DNA from: Chrysophaeum taylorii
Lineage: Eukaryota > Sar > Pelagophyceae > Pelagomonadales > Pelagomonadaceae
DNA: 64,000 nt
NCBI GenBank assembly: GCA_029834535.1
Contig: JAQMWT010000548.1
Span: 62,001-126,000 of the forward strand
Direction of reading: 5' to 3'
In this document: one piece after another, positions 1 to 9,966 of the stretch
Numbering within the stretch: the first letter of the stretch is position 1
Layout of the letters: every line of letters begins with the position of its first letter
Program-made: the position numbers and the translations under genes
Notes under the pieces: model-generated
The model's input: the letters and a program-made list of their open reading frames with translations, nothing else
The model's database searches: none
What the model was told of the DNA's origin: nothing

Positions 1-979
1 CCAACGTCGGATCGCTGGACTTGCCACTAGTGCGACCTCGTCGCAGACGGCCCCGCAAACAACCGGCACGTTCTAGGAGTCGGAACTTCTGCGCCGAGGA
101 CTTCTTCCACGTGACACCATCAATCTAAGCTACCAGGCCTGGTGTTTAGGAGTTGTTACTGTGAGTTCAACTCGTCAGATGCCTGCAGACTGGTAAGCGT
201 GATCGACTCAAATTTGCAGCACACATGTTCATCTCGCGAGGTTGAACTGTGGAAAATTGGAGCTAGAGGGAGTGATCGACGCGCACGCACTTCTAAAGAC
301 TGCGCTCCTGCGGTGCGCAGCCGTCGGAGCTTCTTTGGTGCGTGTGGTCATTCGCCCAGCGTTTCAGCGCTTGTGGGGTCCGATCACGTCGTCGATGTCT
401 CGAGAAGCGTGTTTCTGCTACACACTAACTACGGGAGCGAACTGGGGCTAAGGATCTGTAGGGACGACCAATTCCTAATTTCGCGCATTGTATGCTCGCG
501 CTCGCCTCGGCCGAGCGCGACCGTTCCGAATACAATGTAGTCGACGTCCATACCATCGTGAATACTGCCCCCCCGCCGTGGGGCGTCACCCAGGCGCTTG
601 ATCCAGCGGCTCGTTCATGGTAAAGCGAAAGGTTTTTTTTCCTTCCATCTCCCGATCTATGACTCCTTGGACCGCCCCGCGATTATCCGCACTCAACTTG
701 GCTGTAGGAACTGTGATAGTTTGTGCCAGCGTGCCGACGAGCTACAGCAGGCTACACAACTCAATTACAATCAAATTAAAGAAGTAGCCCTTCATCAACC
801 ATGTGCGCCTAAAAAGCATCGCGAGCGTGCTATCTGCGCCACATTTGGCTGCGGGTGATCGAGAACCGAGTCGTTACACTGTTCTGTACTACAGCAGAAC
901 ACACTAGCGCGTGGTAGCACGCACGAAAGATTCTTCGTACGCACTCGGTCGAGCATACGGTGCAGTGCCGACGAGCGAC
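1..979. other. Non-coding leader upstream of the HORMA gene
   Basis: The first 330 bases or so continue the degenerate satellite-like sequence that ends the preceding unit. Small open frames here (for example 142-540) lack any recognisable composition or motif. From about 540 to 979 I see a C-run, a T-run near 633-640 and no convincing gene. The HORMA promoter should lie here, but I cannot point to a TATA-like element with confidence. Confidence 0.5.
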
Positions 980-2116
980 ATGGCCGAGGAGATGCTTCGA
1001 GCGTCGCGTGGCGAATCGAGACCCGAGCGGTGCACAATGGCGAGCGAGGCGCAGTCGGTTGATATTGTGACCAAGTTCATCGAGCTTACCGTCTACACGA
1101 TTCTTTACCTGCGCAAGATCATTCCCGAGGAGTGCTTCGAAACAATGGACCTTGGAGGTGGCCACGCGTGTCCGTGTCTTGAACTCAACGCAGGCGGGCA
1201 AGCTGGTGCGAATGCCCGAGTGATCCAATCGTGGATTTGTTCTGGGCTCCGGACGGCCATTGCAATGAGGTACCTCAAATCTGCCACGTTCATCATTGCG
1301 GACGACCAAGAGTGCTCTCAAGAGCAGTATACTTTTCGCCTTGCATACCCGTGCAGCGAAAAGATCCAAGTGTCGATGAGCGGACCACGCGTCACTGGAC
1401 GAGAAGTACTCCTGGACTGCGCGCCCGTGTTCAAACAACTTCGACAAATATGGCTTGATCTGACCTTGCTGACGAGCGGTCTGCCACTACCAACCGACGA
1501 AGAGCGCCTCGTTACGATGAAACTCTCGTACACAAGTATCACACCGCCTGGTTACAACCCGCCCTGCTTTCGCACGTGCGCCTCCGATGCATTTGACTTC
1601 GCCAATTCGGGCCCCGCGGCGTCAGTCGCTGTCGGAGGAGAAGGGTTGCACGGCCCCCGCCACAGCTGCAAGTTAGTGTACAAGGGACCTCAAATAAGCC
1701 TGTCGGACTCATTACGCGATGGTCAACCGAGCTCTTCCTCGAAAGACACACCACTCGCGAGCTATTGGCCTAGAGACAATAAGACGTGCAATTGGGGTGA
1801 CGGCACAGGTGCCGACGACAACAAGAACGGGAAGGACGATGACGAGGACGACGAAAAAACGCACGTCTCAGCAGGCCCGGACACCCTAGAGGTCTACGGG
1901 CAGGTGTCGGAATCAAGCTCGTCGAGAAAAAGGCCCCGCGACTTGGCTGGCAAACTGTCGTCACCGCCATGTTCAAAGCGCTTCGAGTGCTCGTATACCG
2001 ACACACAAGACGCCTATTACCATGTCGTGAGTTCGCAGGATTCACGAGTCACGACGTACAAGCGCTACACCATGTGTCGAGAGCCCGTCTCCTTCACACA
2101 ACCCGGCCTCTGCTGA
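980..2116 (+). CDS. HORMA-domain meiotic axis protein (Hop1/HORMAD type), copy A
   Basis: Intronless, 378 residues from the first ATG of the open frame. Residues about 22-225 read as a HORMA domain: the early helix with TILYLRKIIPEECF matches the Hop1/HORMAD ILYLRGIFPEDAF pattern, and the domain ends with LVTMKLSYTSITPPGYNPP, matching the family's LTMKLxYYDDVTPPDYQPP. Hop1/HORMAD proteins load on meiotic chromosome axes, promote double-strand breaks and bias repair to the homologue. The C-terminal third is low complexity: a Ser/Gly linker, an acidic block (DDDEDDE) and a basic nuclear-signal-like KRPRDL. I do not see a clear zinc finger. In this unit it is followed 2.2 kb later by shugoshin-like and RAD51-like genes. 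The protein is identical in copies A and B. Mad2 or Rev7 are less likely because the PPGYNPP end is Hop1-like. Confidence 0.9.
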   Translation: MAEEMLRASRGESRPERCTMASEAQSVDIVTKFIELTVYTILYLRKIIPEECFETMDLGGGHACPCLELNAGGQAGANARVIQSWICSGLRTAIAMRYLKSATFIIADDQECSQEQYTFRLAYPCSEKIQVSMSGPRVTGREVLLDCAPVFKQLRQIWLDLTLLTSGLPLPTDEERLVTMKLSYTSITPPGYNPPCFRTCASDAFDFANSGPAASVAVGGEGLHGPRHSCKLVYKGPQISLSDSLRDGQPSSSSKDTPLASYWPRDNKTCNWGDGTGADDNKNGKDDDEDDEKTHVSAGPDTLEVYGQVSESSSSRKRPRDLAGKLSSPPCSKRFECSYTDTQDAYYHVVSSQDSRVTTYKRYTMCREPVSFTQPGLC

Positions 2117-2947
2117 CCCTCTATCGGTGACACTGGGTTCTCATTCAATCCCTTCGAGTGGTGCGTCTCTTGTAAACTAATCTGCCCTCCTGCCCCGACA
2201 CTCCCCAACCACATCTGGCGGCTCAGACAACGCGCCTCTACCGGCGTCTCTCCTTACAGAAACGCCAACGGCCTACGTCTCTCGGCCGCCGGGTCCCTGG
2301 CGGCGCCCGGACGGTTTGGCCAACGCCTTGCCGTCTCCCTTAAACCCACTCACCCCACTCTCATTTCCGCTCGACGCTCTCACCCCCGCCAGTCTAAGCT
2401 GCTTTGATCAGCGCACGTTCGCTAACCTTTGAGTTTACTCCCAACCATATCCATGCCCTGCGTGATCTGTCCCGTAGCTTTAAGCGCTCGAACTTTAGCA
2501 AGAATAATTTTTCGAACCGAGGCTTGCAGCCAATGTCATGCTTTGTTGCACGACATCGTACACCACGGGACTGGCTAGCAGGGGTGCTTTGCGCGTGATC
2601 CGAAGACGAAATCTCGGCTCGAACGCTGAACTCATATACGTCCCCCACAGTCGCAATCAACCTATTTTGAGCACGCACCCTCCGTTTCATAACGATTCTT
2701 CGCGGTTTACGGTCGACTGCGAGCTCTTCGGTTATACTTAAATGGCTCGAGCGATCTGGTGCGTATAGGGTGCGGCGACACTTCGCAGGGGTAATCCAGC
2801 AGTTGCCTGGCTCGGAGTTGCACGTCAAACTTGGACGTTTGGCACTCGCTGCGCTACCCAGCTCTCGATGTTCGGATTAGGATTTTGTTTGCCCTCGAGA
2901 TTCTTCGGTGGCACCGAGGATTGTACTTTACAATAGATTGGTGAACT

Positions 2948-3302
2948 GCATTGAGCTTTGCCTGTAGAGATGAAATATCAAGTCATCGGAACTATATTCT
3001 AGATAGCGAGTCGCTACCAGTCTTGCTGGAATCAGCTGGTTCGAGATGGCCGGTCAAAACTTTAATTCTAAGCGACCCCCAGCACTCACAGCAGACGAAC
3101 TTTTTCCGACATCCCTCTGTACACATTCTACAATCTTCGATCCTATACTCACACGAGCTTTGACGATGAGTGACGCGACGTTGTGACGCGAGAGTCTCTT
3201 GCGCAGAATCAACTTCCCTGCAGCAAGCAAGGCTTCTGACACAACTCGCAAACACCCCTCCATGGCAACGCGCATGGCTTTGAACGTTTGGCGACGAGCC
3301 AT
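2948..3302 (-). CDS. Candidate small helical protein, possibly spliced (weak)
   Basis: A minus-strand ATG at 3302 opens a helical frame with a GCLRVVSEALLAAGKLIL stretch followed by RLSRHNVASLI, loosely reminiscent of a histone-fold helix-loop-helix. Two strong donor-like GTGAGT sites follow, with acceptors giving introns of about 36 and 54 bp, the size normal here, and an open frame to a stop near 2948. Against it: copy B lacks one base in the C-run inside the first exon, which shifts the frame, so at least one copy would be broken. I do not recognise a family. It may be chance. Confidence 0.2.
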
Positions 3303-3630
3303 AGAGTGTCAACAGCGCGGATGAGTCGTCGAGTCGACGTCAAAGAGGGCCACCGTTCGTTTCTAACTTACATAAATGTCAATTGACAGTTGTTCGGTGG
3401 AGCACGTTGCGGCTTCATGCAGAGGCGCGCTCAGACATCATTCGAATCGAGTCATTCCCGCGAGTGGCGCATGGATTGGTGGCCTGTGGGTGTCAGGAGC
3501 CGAGTAGAAATACGTGCGCGGATTAGAGGTGCGGCGTTTCAAGAGCCCGACTATCACTCGCAAGTTGCGCGCCCGCCTTGTGTTCCGAACTGATGGATTT
3601 ACACAATGTTTTGACTAAATTAGCTTCGGA

Positions 3631-4110
3631 ATGAGCAAAGCGAGTGGTGCACGCGCGCGTCGGCTGCTACGGAGCATGAACTTCGACCCTACGTCGTTCG
3701 AAGACTACGGGAAGCTTGGAGACGGAGCTGGATCGTCACGTGCGCAAGATAATGACATCCGCGGTGCGTGCTTCATTCGAGAAGATCAACAATGCAAGCA
3801 AAGCGAACGCGAGGCCAAGAACGTCACTAAGAGTGCCAAATCAGGCAAGTCAAAACGCAAGCTCACCGCGCCTCTGGGTCAGGCTAAAAAGAATACCGGC
3901 CCCAACGAGCCGAAATGACCATGCGCGGGATTGAACGCGAGACTCGAACAGACCGCGCGGTCACTCGCCCAACAAGGTACGCGAGATTGTCCGTCGGATT
4001 GCTGCCGGTGGAATATTTGACGACCTTACACCTCCGCCATTCCCGCCTTTTTGATTGTCCTGTAGACCTGTTCTCGATGCCTCGACGACCTCCGGCATCC
4101 CGCAGAAGGG
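3631..4110 (+). pseudogene. Possible decayed coiled-coil gene between HORMA and shugoshin-like genes (weak)
   Basis: From the ATG at 3631 a short basic protein of 95 residues can be read, but protein-like sequence switches frame: the second frame (from 3716) reads METELDRHVRKIMTSAV, and near 3930-4060 two other frames give ARLEQTARSLAQQ and REIVRRIAAGGIFDDL. Charged, heptad-like composition suggests one coiled-coil protein broken over three frames, or an intron pattern I cannot solve. Both full units carry the same arrangement. No family assigned. Confidence 0.25.
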
Positions 4111-4286
4111 TAGCTGATTATTTTACTCGGCTAGCCACCTCTTGGTCGAAGCTAATAAGACGGTGTCAGAAGGGCGCCTTAGTAGTACTTTCCGATAACT
4201 CTCTCAGCTCGAACGACGGTCGCAAGGCCTTCGGTCCAGCTTCCTCGAGGGTGTGAACGGGCGCGCCACGATTCCCGAACGCCACG

Positions 4287-4658
4287 TCAGGGTTGCCTCA
4301 TCTTGACTTTGAGCGACGGCTCCGCGTACGACACGACGCGCGTGCTTCTGGCTGGTCTATGAAGGGCTGCGGCGGATAGTGGATGCGTCGGATGCTCGTT
4401 GAAAGAGCTGGCTCTTTCGGAAGCGCTGATAGATTCGGATTGGATTGTCTTGTTCGAGCGCTCGCTAGTTGTGCGCACCTTGAGAAGCTCTCTTGTCAGG
4501 GCAGAAATCTGGCGTTCGTATCGGATTCTTTCTAACTTGAGACGCGCGACTTCTGCGGCAAGCTCCTTGTTGTTCGACTGGAGCGAAGCTAGTCGAACTT
4601 CATTCACGGTGGTGGAGGGCGCCGTGAGGTCACGTCGTCGTCGTCGCCGAACGATCAT
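4287..4658 (-). CDS. Shugoshin-like protein, copy A
   Basis: Single-exon, 123 residues. After a basic N-terminus, residues about 22-65 form a heptad-rich coiled coil (ASLQSNNKELAAEVARLKLE and onward), the position of the shugoshin N-terminal dimerisation/PP2A-binding coil. The C-terminus ends with RSTRVVSYAEPSLKVKMRQ, which fits the shugoshin C-terminal basic motif (R..R..V.Y..PSL..K.R). Shugoshins protect centromeric cohesin from separase through PP2A and bind phosphorylated H2A via the basic box. The protein is shorter than most shugoshins, with only about 35 residues between coil and basic box. It is divergent from the recombinase gene with 227 bp between starts. Copies A and B differ by one residue (N/K near position 19) and a few silent changes. 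Confidence 0.75.
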   Translation of the reverse strand: MIVRRRRRRDLTAPSTTVNEVRLASLQSNNKELAAEVARLKLERIRYERQISALTRELLKVRTTSERSNKTIQSESISASERASSFNEHPTHPLSAAALHRPARSTRVVSYAEPSLKVKMRQP

Positions 4659-4885
4659 TGGCTTCAGTCCAATGTGTACCAGACACGTGATGTTCTACTA
4701 CTGTTGTCAAGCAGGATCACCCAATATTATCACCATCCGGCGTGGAAAAATACATCCACAAAATTACGTGGATGTACGCAGTTAGACGTTACAATTCGTA
4801 ACTCCCAGAATTGGTACTACCAAGGCGACATCAACGGCCAAACATCACAACTGTAATAAAGCTGGTTGCTCATTAATCAACGACG
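4659..4885. promoter_or_regulatory. Divergent promoter between shugoshin-like and RAD51-like genes, with inverted repeat
   Basis: This 227-bp gap separates the two divergent start codons. It contains a perfect 9-bp inverted repeat at 4751-4776 (TACATCCAC, 8-nt spacer, GTGGATGTA), repeated at 13737-13762 in unit B. A palindrome midway in a divergent promoter is a natural candidate for a dimeric regulator site shared by both genes. That is inference; no known site is recognised. Confidence 0.45.
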
Positions 4886-6248
4886 ATGGACGTCAACGCC
4901 GGAACCCTGTCTGAGACGGAGACTGCGCTCGCACGCGCCGAACCAGTTCAGCAAGCTGATGCCAGCAACCACTTGGTCAACGAAGAAGACGTGCTCGAAG
5001 ACGAGGACGACATCGACACGCCCGTCACGTTCCTGCACGTCGAGGACCTCGCCGCCCACGGTGCACACGCAGGAGAGATTTCCAAGCTGCGAAAGGTGCG
5101 CTCTTGTCTTCTTGCTGACTGCTTGCCCGACAGAGAGCGCGCAGCGCGGACTGACGACGGTCGGGCTCGTCGCAAGCGCGTCGATGAGAGAACTGATCGA
5201 GGTGCCAGGGCTTTCGACCGAGCGCGCCGACTTCTTGCGCAAGAAAGCCAAACTAGTCGACGGCAAGTCCGGCGTCGTCTTCGCCTCGGGTCTGGACCTC
5301 GTGCGGTCGATGAAGACCAAGATCACGACCGGGAGCGCCGCCCTCGACGCACTCATCGGTGAGATTGGACGCGAGGCTGGACGTGTCAAAATCCAACGAG
5401 CTGTTACAGGTGGCGGCGTTGAGACGAAGACTATCACCGAGCTGTACGGCGACAGCGCAACTGGCAAGACCCAGCTCTGTCACGCGCTGTGCGTGCGGAC
5501 TCAGTTCGCTCGAGACCAAGGCGGCGCGGAGGGCTGCGCGCTGTACATCGACACAGATCAGACGTTCCGTCCAGACCGAATCCAGCAGATTGCGGAGGCC
5601 GTCGGTTTCGGTGAGGATCGCCGTGACATGCTGTTTCGTCTGAGAGTGCCACCGCGCAGACCCACAGCAAATTCTGGGGAATATCGTCGTGATCAAAGCC
5701 ACCAGCTTCGATCATCAATGCGAAATCGCCACCGCGGCGACTCGCGTGCTTGCAGACCCACCGAGTGGCGAGTTTCGTCTCATCATCGTAGACAATCTCA
5801 TGACCCACCTGCGCGCCGAATATGCTGGCCGCGGAGAGCTCGCGGCACGACAGCAAGCCCTAAACAGTCACCTCCGTTGGCTCAAACAGCTCGCCGACGA
5901 GTTCGACTGCGCCGTCGTGGTCACGAATCAGGTCTCCACAGTCCCCGAGGCCTTCGCTATGGGCGGGGCCACCGTCAAGCCCTGCGGCGGGCCTGTCCTG
6001 GCTCATAACGCCCCGATGCGAATCTGGTTGCGCAAAGGGCGCGCACAGCAAAAAAAAGCCACGCTTGAACATTCGGCCTTCATGCCAAAAGGTAGGACTC
6101 CTCTTGTGTCTATTGCTGCGCCGACCGAGACAGTTAGAAGCGACTGTCGTCGCGTCTGTAACTTTTTGGAAGCATGAGCGCGCGCGCAGGCGACTGCCTC
6201 TTCTCCATCGTAGCCGCAGGGATCGTCGACTCGATTGAAGGAGCTTAA
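4886..6248 (+). CDS. RAD51/DMC1/RadA-family recombinase, copy A (five exons)
   Basis: Modelled as exons 4886-5095, 5136-5358, 5410-5610, 5660-6091 and 6190-6248 (introns 40, 51, 49 and 98 bp), giving 374 residues. An acidic N-terminus precedes a helix-hairpin-helix region (GLTTVGLVASASMRELIEV). The core has Walker A GDSATGKTQ, YIDTDQTFRPDRIQQIAEAV, DPQQILGNIVV, Walker B FRLIIVDNL, GRGELAARQQ, VTNQV and GGPVLAHNAP, and ends CLFSIVAAGIVD like the family's FAIT..GI.D terminus. Joining exons restores conserved motifs at every junction, which supports the splice sites; only the first acceptor (5134-5136) is uncertain. The family forms filaments on single-stranded DNA for strand exchange. Walker A is unusual: GDSATGKTQ instead of GEFRTGKTQ. 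I cannot decide between RAD51 and DMC1. Copies A and B differ by one residue (T7A). Confidence 0.9.
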
Positions 6249-6899
6249 GCGCCCGTCCCTCGCTGGTGAAAGAGCAGAATGAAATTTGACGTGCTGGTGC
6301 TTGTTAACAGCGTGGTTCGTCGTGCTGAATGTCCCGAAGAACTCGTTCTCGCTCTCGAGTCCAAAATTGTCCGCCTGTCTGGCTCGCCGATGTCTAACTT
6401 AACGCGACGATTTCATCGCGAATGAGTTCACTCCACATCGATCAAGACCGCACAAACCCTTGAAGACGCGCAGAAGAAACCGTCGCGGCCCACCCTCGCA
6501 CGACTGCGCCACACTGTTTCGAACACACGAGACCACTCGTCGGAGCGACGACCGCCTCTATCTATCGTTATAAAAAATGGTCCACCACTGCGCGAAGAAT
6601 AAAGGCAACGAGACGGCGCGCAGATGCACAGCTAAGTAGGTCTCAGTGATTCATCAGTTGTGGCTGCTAGCACATGTGGGAGCATATCGAGCATAGATGA
6701 GACCTTAGGTGTCGATGGTTTGAATAAAACACTCGAGGGATAGCAGCACTCACAATAAGCATACGTTGTTGCGTGTCGGTTCGCGTGCCACAAACGTAGT
6801 GGACTCAGTTCAAGACGACCAGGCTTTGGCCGACTTTGGAGCGTGCAATACATCCGTTGGTTATCGATATACTCGTTCAGATGTGGTCTATGATGCATA
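6249..6899. other. Region downstream of the recombinase gene
   Basis: No gene recognised. A minus-strand frame at 6632-6898 has no motif and overlaps the start of the satellite-like region. The sequence TATAAAAAATGG near 6568 is A/T-rich but has no identifiable gene behind it. Confidence 0.4.
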
Positions 6900-9330
6900 T
6901 CAGGCCTTGGACTGATGGATTTCGCACTAGTTAACCCCGCAGTTTATGATCCCTGCGCGCGGAGCACGCACGCCATGCGTATGAACTTTGGGCTGCGGAT
7001 TCTGCGCGTGATGGCATCGCTCCAAGCTGCTAGGCGATGCGTCGATAAGGTGCGCGAAGCCACTCAGAATTCTGAAGACTTGGACCGTTGCGAATACATG
7101 TCATCGTCCGAAACCTTCGCGCGCGCACAGAAACCGCGGGAGTTGAAGCTTGGAGCTTTTAGCAGCGCGTGCATCTTTAGATTGAGCGCCAAGAACCCGC
7201 GGTCGTTGGACTTGCTTTGATGTGTGTTCACGTTCGAGGTCTGCCCGCATTGTCAGCCCAAATCGTATCTGTAGAATCGTGCGCAAAGTCGAGAGTAGCA
7301 GATTGTGGCGACGACGTATGAGTGAATCTCTACTCATTCCATTTCGCTCCTAATGCCGTCGCCCTGATGCTCGAAACGATTCCGACCCACCGGGTTGGAC
7401 TTTAGCTTGTCAGATTGTCTGGCGTCTTCGCGCGCTGCAACTTGTAGAAGTCTCAGTTTGGTGGTTCGAGACATCAACCCGAGGGTAGAAAACTCTGCAA
7501 CACGTACCGTAATTAGGGTGTAGGCTCTCAATTGTCTTACCACGTAATATTAGGCTGTGTTCGGTTATCTAGATCCAAGCTGCTTGGATCGCTGGATTTG
7601 CCACTAGTCTGCGGCGCGATTGATTACGGTTACGCGCGCGCGCGCACACTATGCACGCACGTGACCGAAATGCTAGGCTGCGGACTCGGGACGCGTGACA
7701 CCAACACTCCTAGGTACTAGGAGAGGCGTTTAGGGGTCGCTTAGGTGTGGTCAGCCGTTCGCATACTTTTGAAGTCTATTCCGAATAATTGATGGAATAT
7801 GGTTTGACACCCGTGTCGCGAGCGCGCGAACTGCTCGACTTGGAGCTTTGGGTAATTAAGCGCACATACTGACTTCTAGAGTTCGTGTTCTAGCGAGTCG
7901 CAATCGTTAAAGTTGCGTTGACATGCATGGTCATTCAGTCTCGGACGTCTCTGTGCGCTCTCAGCTCCGAACGTTTTTAGTGTCGGGCACGCAGCGTCGA
8001 GCATATCAGGTTGTGGCGACAACGTGTGGGTAATTCACTAGTCTTTTCCCTACGCCTGGAGTGAGTTCGCCGTACTGTTCGAAACGAGTCCGACCCGGCT
8101 GCGAACACAATCGTTCGACTCTGCGTGTCGGTTTGTCGGATGTTTGTTCGCAAGTGTGTTTGTGCGAAAACTGTAGTGGTCTCAGTGAGAGACGTCGGTC
8201 CGTGCGCATTCGCCTCTACAGCGTCGAGCCTATCTATAACTTATCCTTTCACTCTTTTAGATGAGTTCGGCCATGCAGATCCAACCTTGGATCGCTGGGT
8301 TTGATACTAATCCGGGCTCCATTGATGATTTCTGCCGCAGGATGGCTGCGCGCGCGGACTCCACGTGACCAAAGTTCTATGCTGTGGACTCCCGAGACGT
8401 GACAGCAACACTCCAAGCTACTACTGAGATGCATTCATGCGGGGCTCGCTTACCATGTGCTCAGCCCTTGACATGGAACCGAGGAATTCCGCGCTATTGA
8501 CTCTAAGCGTTATTATCCACGCGCAAGCCGCGGAAGTTGGAGCTCGAGGTCCTAAACGGCGCGCGCACTAGTCTACAGCGTGTGATGTTGCGATGCACAG
8601 CTGTAAGCCCCGAGCTGGCGTTCGCAATCATTCGGGCCCCAGGTCTTCGCTGGATTTGCCTTTTTGAGTCCACCGCATCCAAGGACGGGTCTGAACGGTT
8701 GTACGCACGCGCGCGCGCAGACTCCAGGAGTCAGATCTTCTGGACCGAGGACTCCGTATTTGTGACACCATCAACCCCAACTACTTGGCGGTGCGTTTCG
8801 GAGTTGGTTCGATGTGTCGAGCTGTTTACATGTCTCGGGGCTCGTGCGCCCGATCAACTGGTAAAGTGTTCGTTCGCGAGTGGTAACGGTCACGATGCGA
8901 GAGGTCAGCCGAGCGTAGAACTTCGACAGTGTGCATTCTATCTGTGGGCTATTAAGATACTGGTTTACACGGTTCGTTCATTCAAATCCAACGTCGGATC
9001 GCTGGACTTGCCACTAGTGCGACCTCGTCGCAGACGGCCCCGCAAACAACCGGCACGTTCTAGGAGTCGGAACTTCTGCGCCGAGGACTTCTTCCACGTG
9101 ACACCATCAATCTAAGCTACCAGGCCTGGTGTTTAGGAGTTGCTACTGTGAGTTCAACTCGTCAGATGCCTGCAGACTGGTAAGCGTGATCGACTCAAAT
9201 TTGCAGCACACATGTTCATCTCGCGAGGTTGAACTGTGGAAAATTGGAGCTAGAGGGAGTGATCGACGCGCACGCACTTCTAAAGACTGCGCTCCTGCGG
9301 TGCGCAACCGTCGGAGCTTCTTTGGTGCGT
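6900..9330. repeat. Degenerate satellite-like repeats, period about 0.7 kb (sub-period about 0.35 kb)
   Basis: Variants of one sequence recur: the anchor GGATCGCTGGATTTGCC at about 7588, 8289 and 8997, a half-step version near 8650, and a weaker one near 6913. A second anchor (TTGGAGCT) recurs at about 7147, 7845, 8535 and 9247, and TGTGGCGACRACGTRTG at about 7302 and 8012. Between anchors the monomers share a CG-alternating tract and GTGACACCA-like words but are heavily diverged. This nested array straddles the junction between 9-kb units, so it is older than the unit amplification. Open frames here (8537-9115 for instance) look accidental. Confidence 0.75.
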
Positions 9331-9966
9331 GTGGTCATTCGCCCAGCGTTTCAGCGCTTGTGGGGTCCGATCACGTCGTCGATGTCTCGAGAAGCGTGTT
9401 TCTGTTACACACTAACTACGGGAGCGAACTGGGGCTAAGGATCTGTAGGGACGACCTATTCCTAATTTCGCGCATTCTATGCTCGCGCTCGCCTCAGCCG
9501 AGCGCGACCGTTCCGAATACAATGTAGTCGACGTCCATACCACCGTGAATACTGCCCCCCCGCCGTGGGGCGTCACCCAGGCGCTTGATCCAGCGGCTCG
9601 TTCATGGTAAAGCGAAAGGTTTTTTTTCCTTCCATCTCCCGATCTATGACTCCTTGGACCGCCCCGCGATTATCCGCACTCAACTTGGCTGTAGGAACTG
9701 TGATAGTTTGTGCCAGCGTGCCGACGAGCTACAGCAGGCTACACAACTCAATTACAATCAAATTGAAGAAGTAGCCCTTCATCAACCATGTGCGCCTAAA
9801 AAGCATCGCGAGCGTGCTATCTGCGCCACATTTGGCTGCGGGTGATCGAGAACCGAGTCGATACACTGTTCTGTACTACAGCAGAACACACTAGCGCGTG
9901 GTAGCACGCACGAAAGATTCTTCGTACGCACTCGGTCGAGCATACGGTGCAGTGCCGACGAGCGAC

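Larger units (their letters stand above)
2117..4286. other. Intergenic stretch between HORMA and shugoshin-like genes, with fragmentary coding signal
   Basis: The first 280 bases are pyrimidine-rich, as expected of a 3' UTR. Positions about 2335-2445 resemble 61800-61915 on the far side of the window. A minus-strand frame at 2394-2828 has no recognisable motif. Around 3054-3302 (-) and 3631-4110 (+) there are patches of plausible coding sequence, described separately. Nothing else is supported. Confidence 0.5.
1..8987. repeat. Tandem unit A of the 8.99-kb meiosis-gene array
   Basis: Position 1 aligns with 8988 and 17976, so this is one full period of a head-to-tail array whose left end lies outside the window. 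It differs from unit B at about twenty sites seen by eye, mostly single-base changes plus small length changes in C, G and CG runs near 3254, 6962 and 7632. The unit carries a HORMA gene, a shugoshin-like gene and a RAD51/DMC1-type gene; the remainder is largely non-coding. Such similarity means recent amplification or ongoing homogenisation. No terminal inverted repeats, transposase or integrase is visible, so a tandem segmental duplication is more likely than a classic transposon. Confidence 0.97.

Noticed and set aside
142-540. 132-residue frame present in all three units
   Set aside because: No domain, satellite-derived; its preservation only reflects near-identity of the units.
2394-2828. 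144-residue minus-strand frame downstream of HORMA
   Set aside because: No recognisable motif and it overlaps a segment shared with a non-coding repeat cluster at 61.8 kb.
8537-9115. 192-residue frame across the unit junction, kept in units A and B
   Set aside because: Lies in diverged satellite monomers; neighbouring monomers do not keep the frame.
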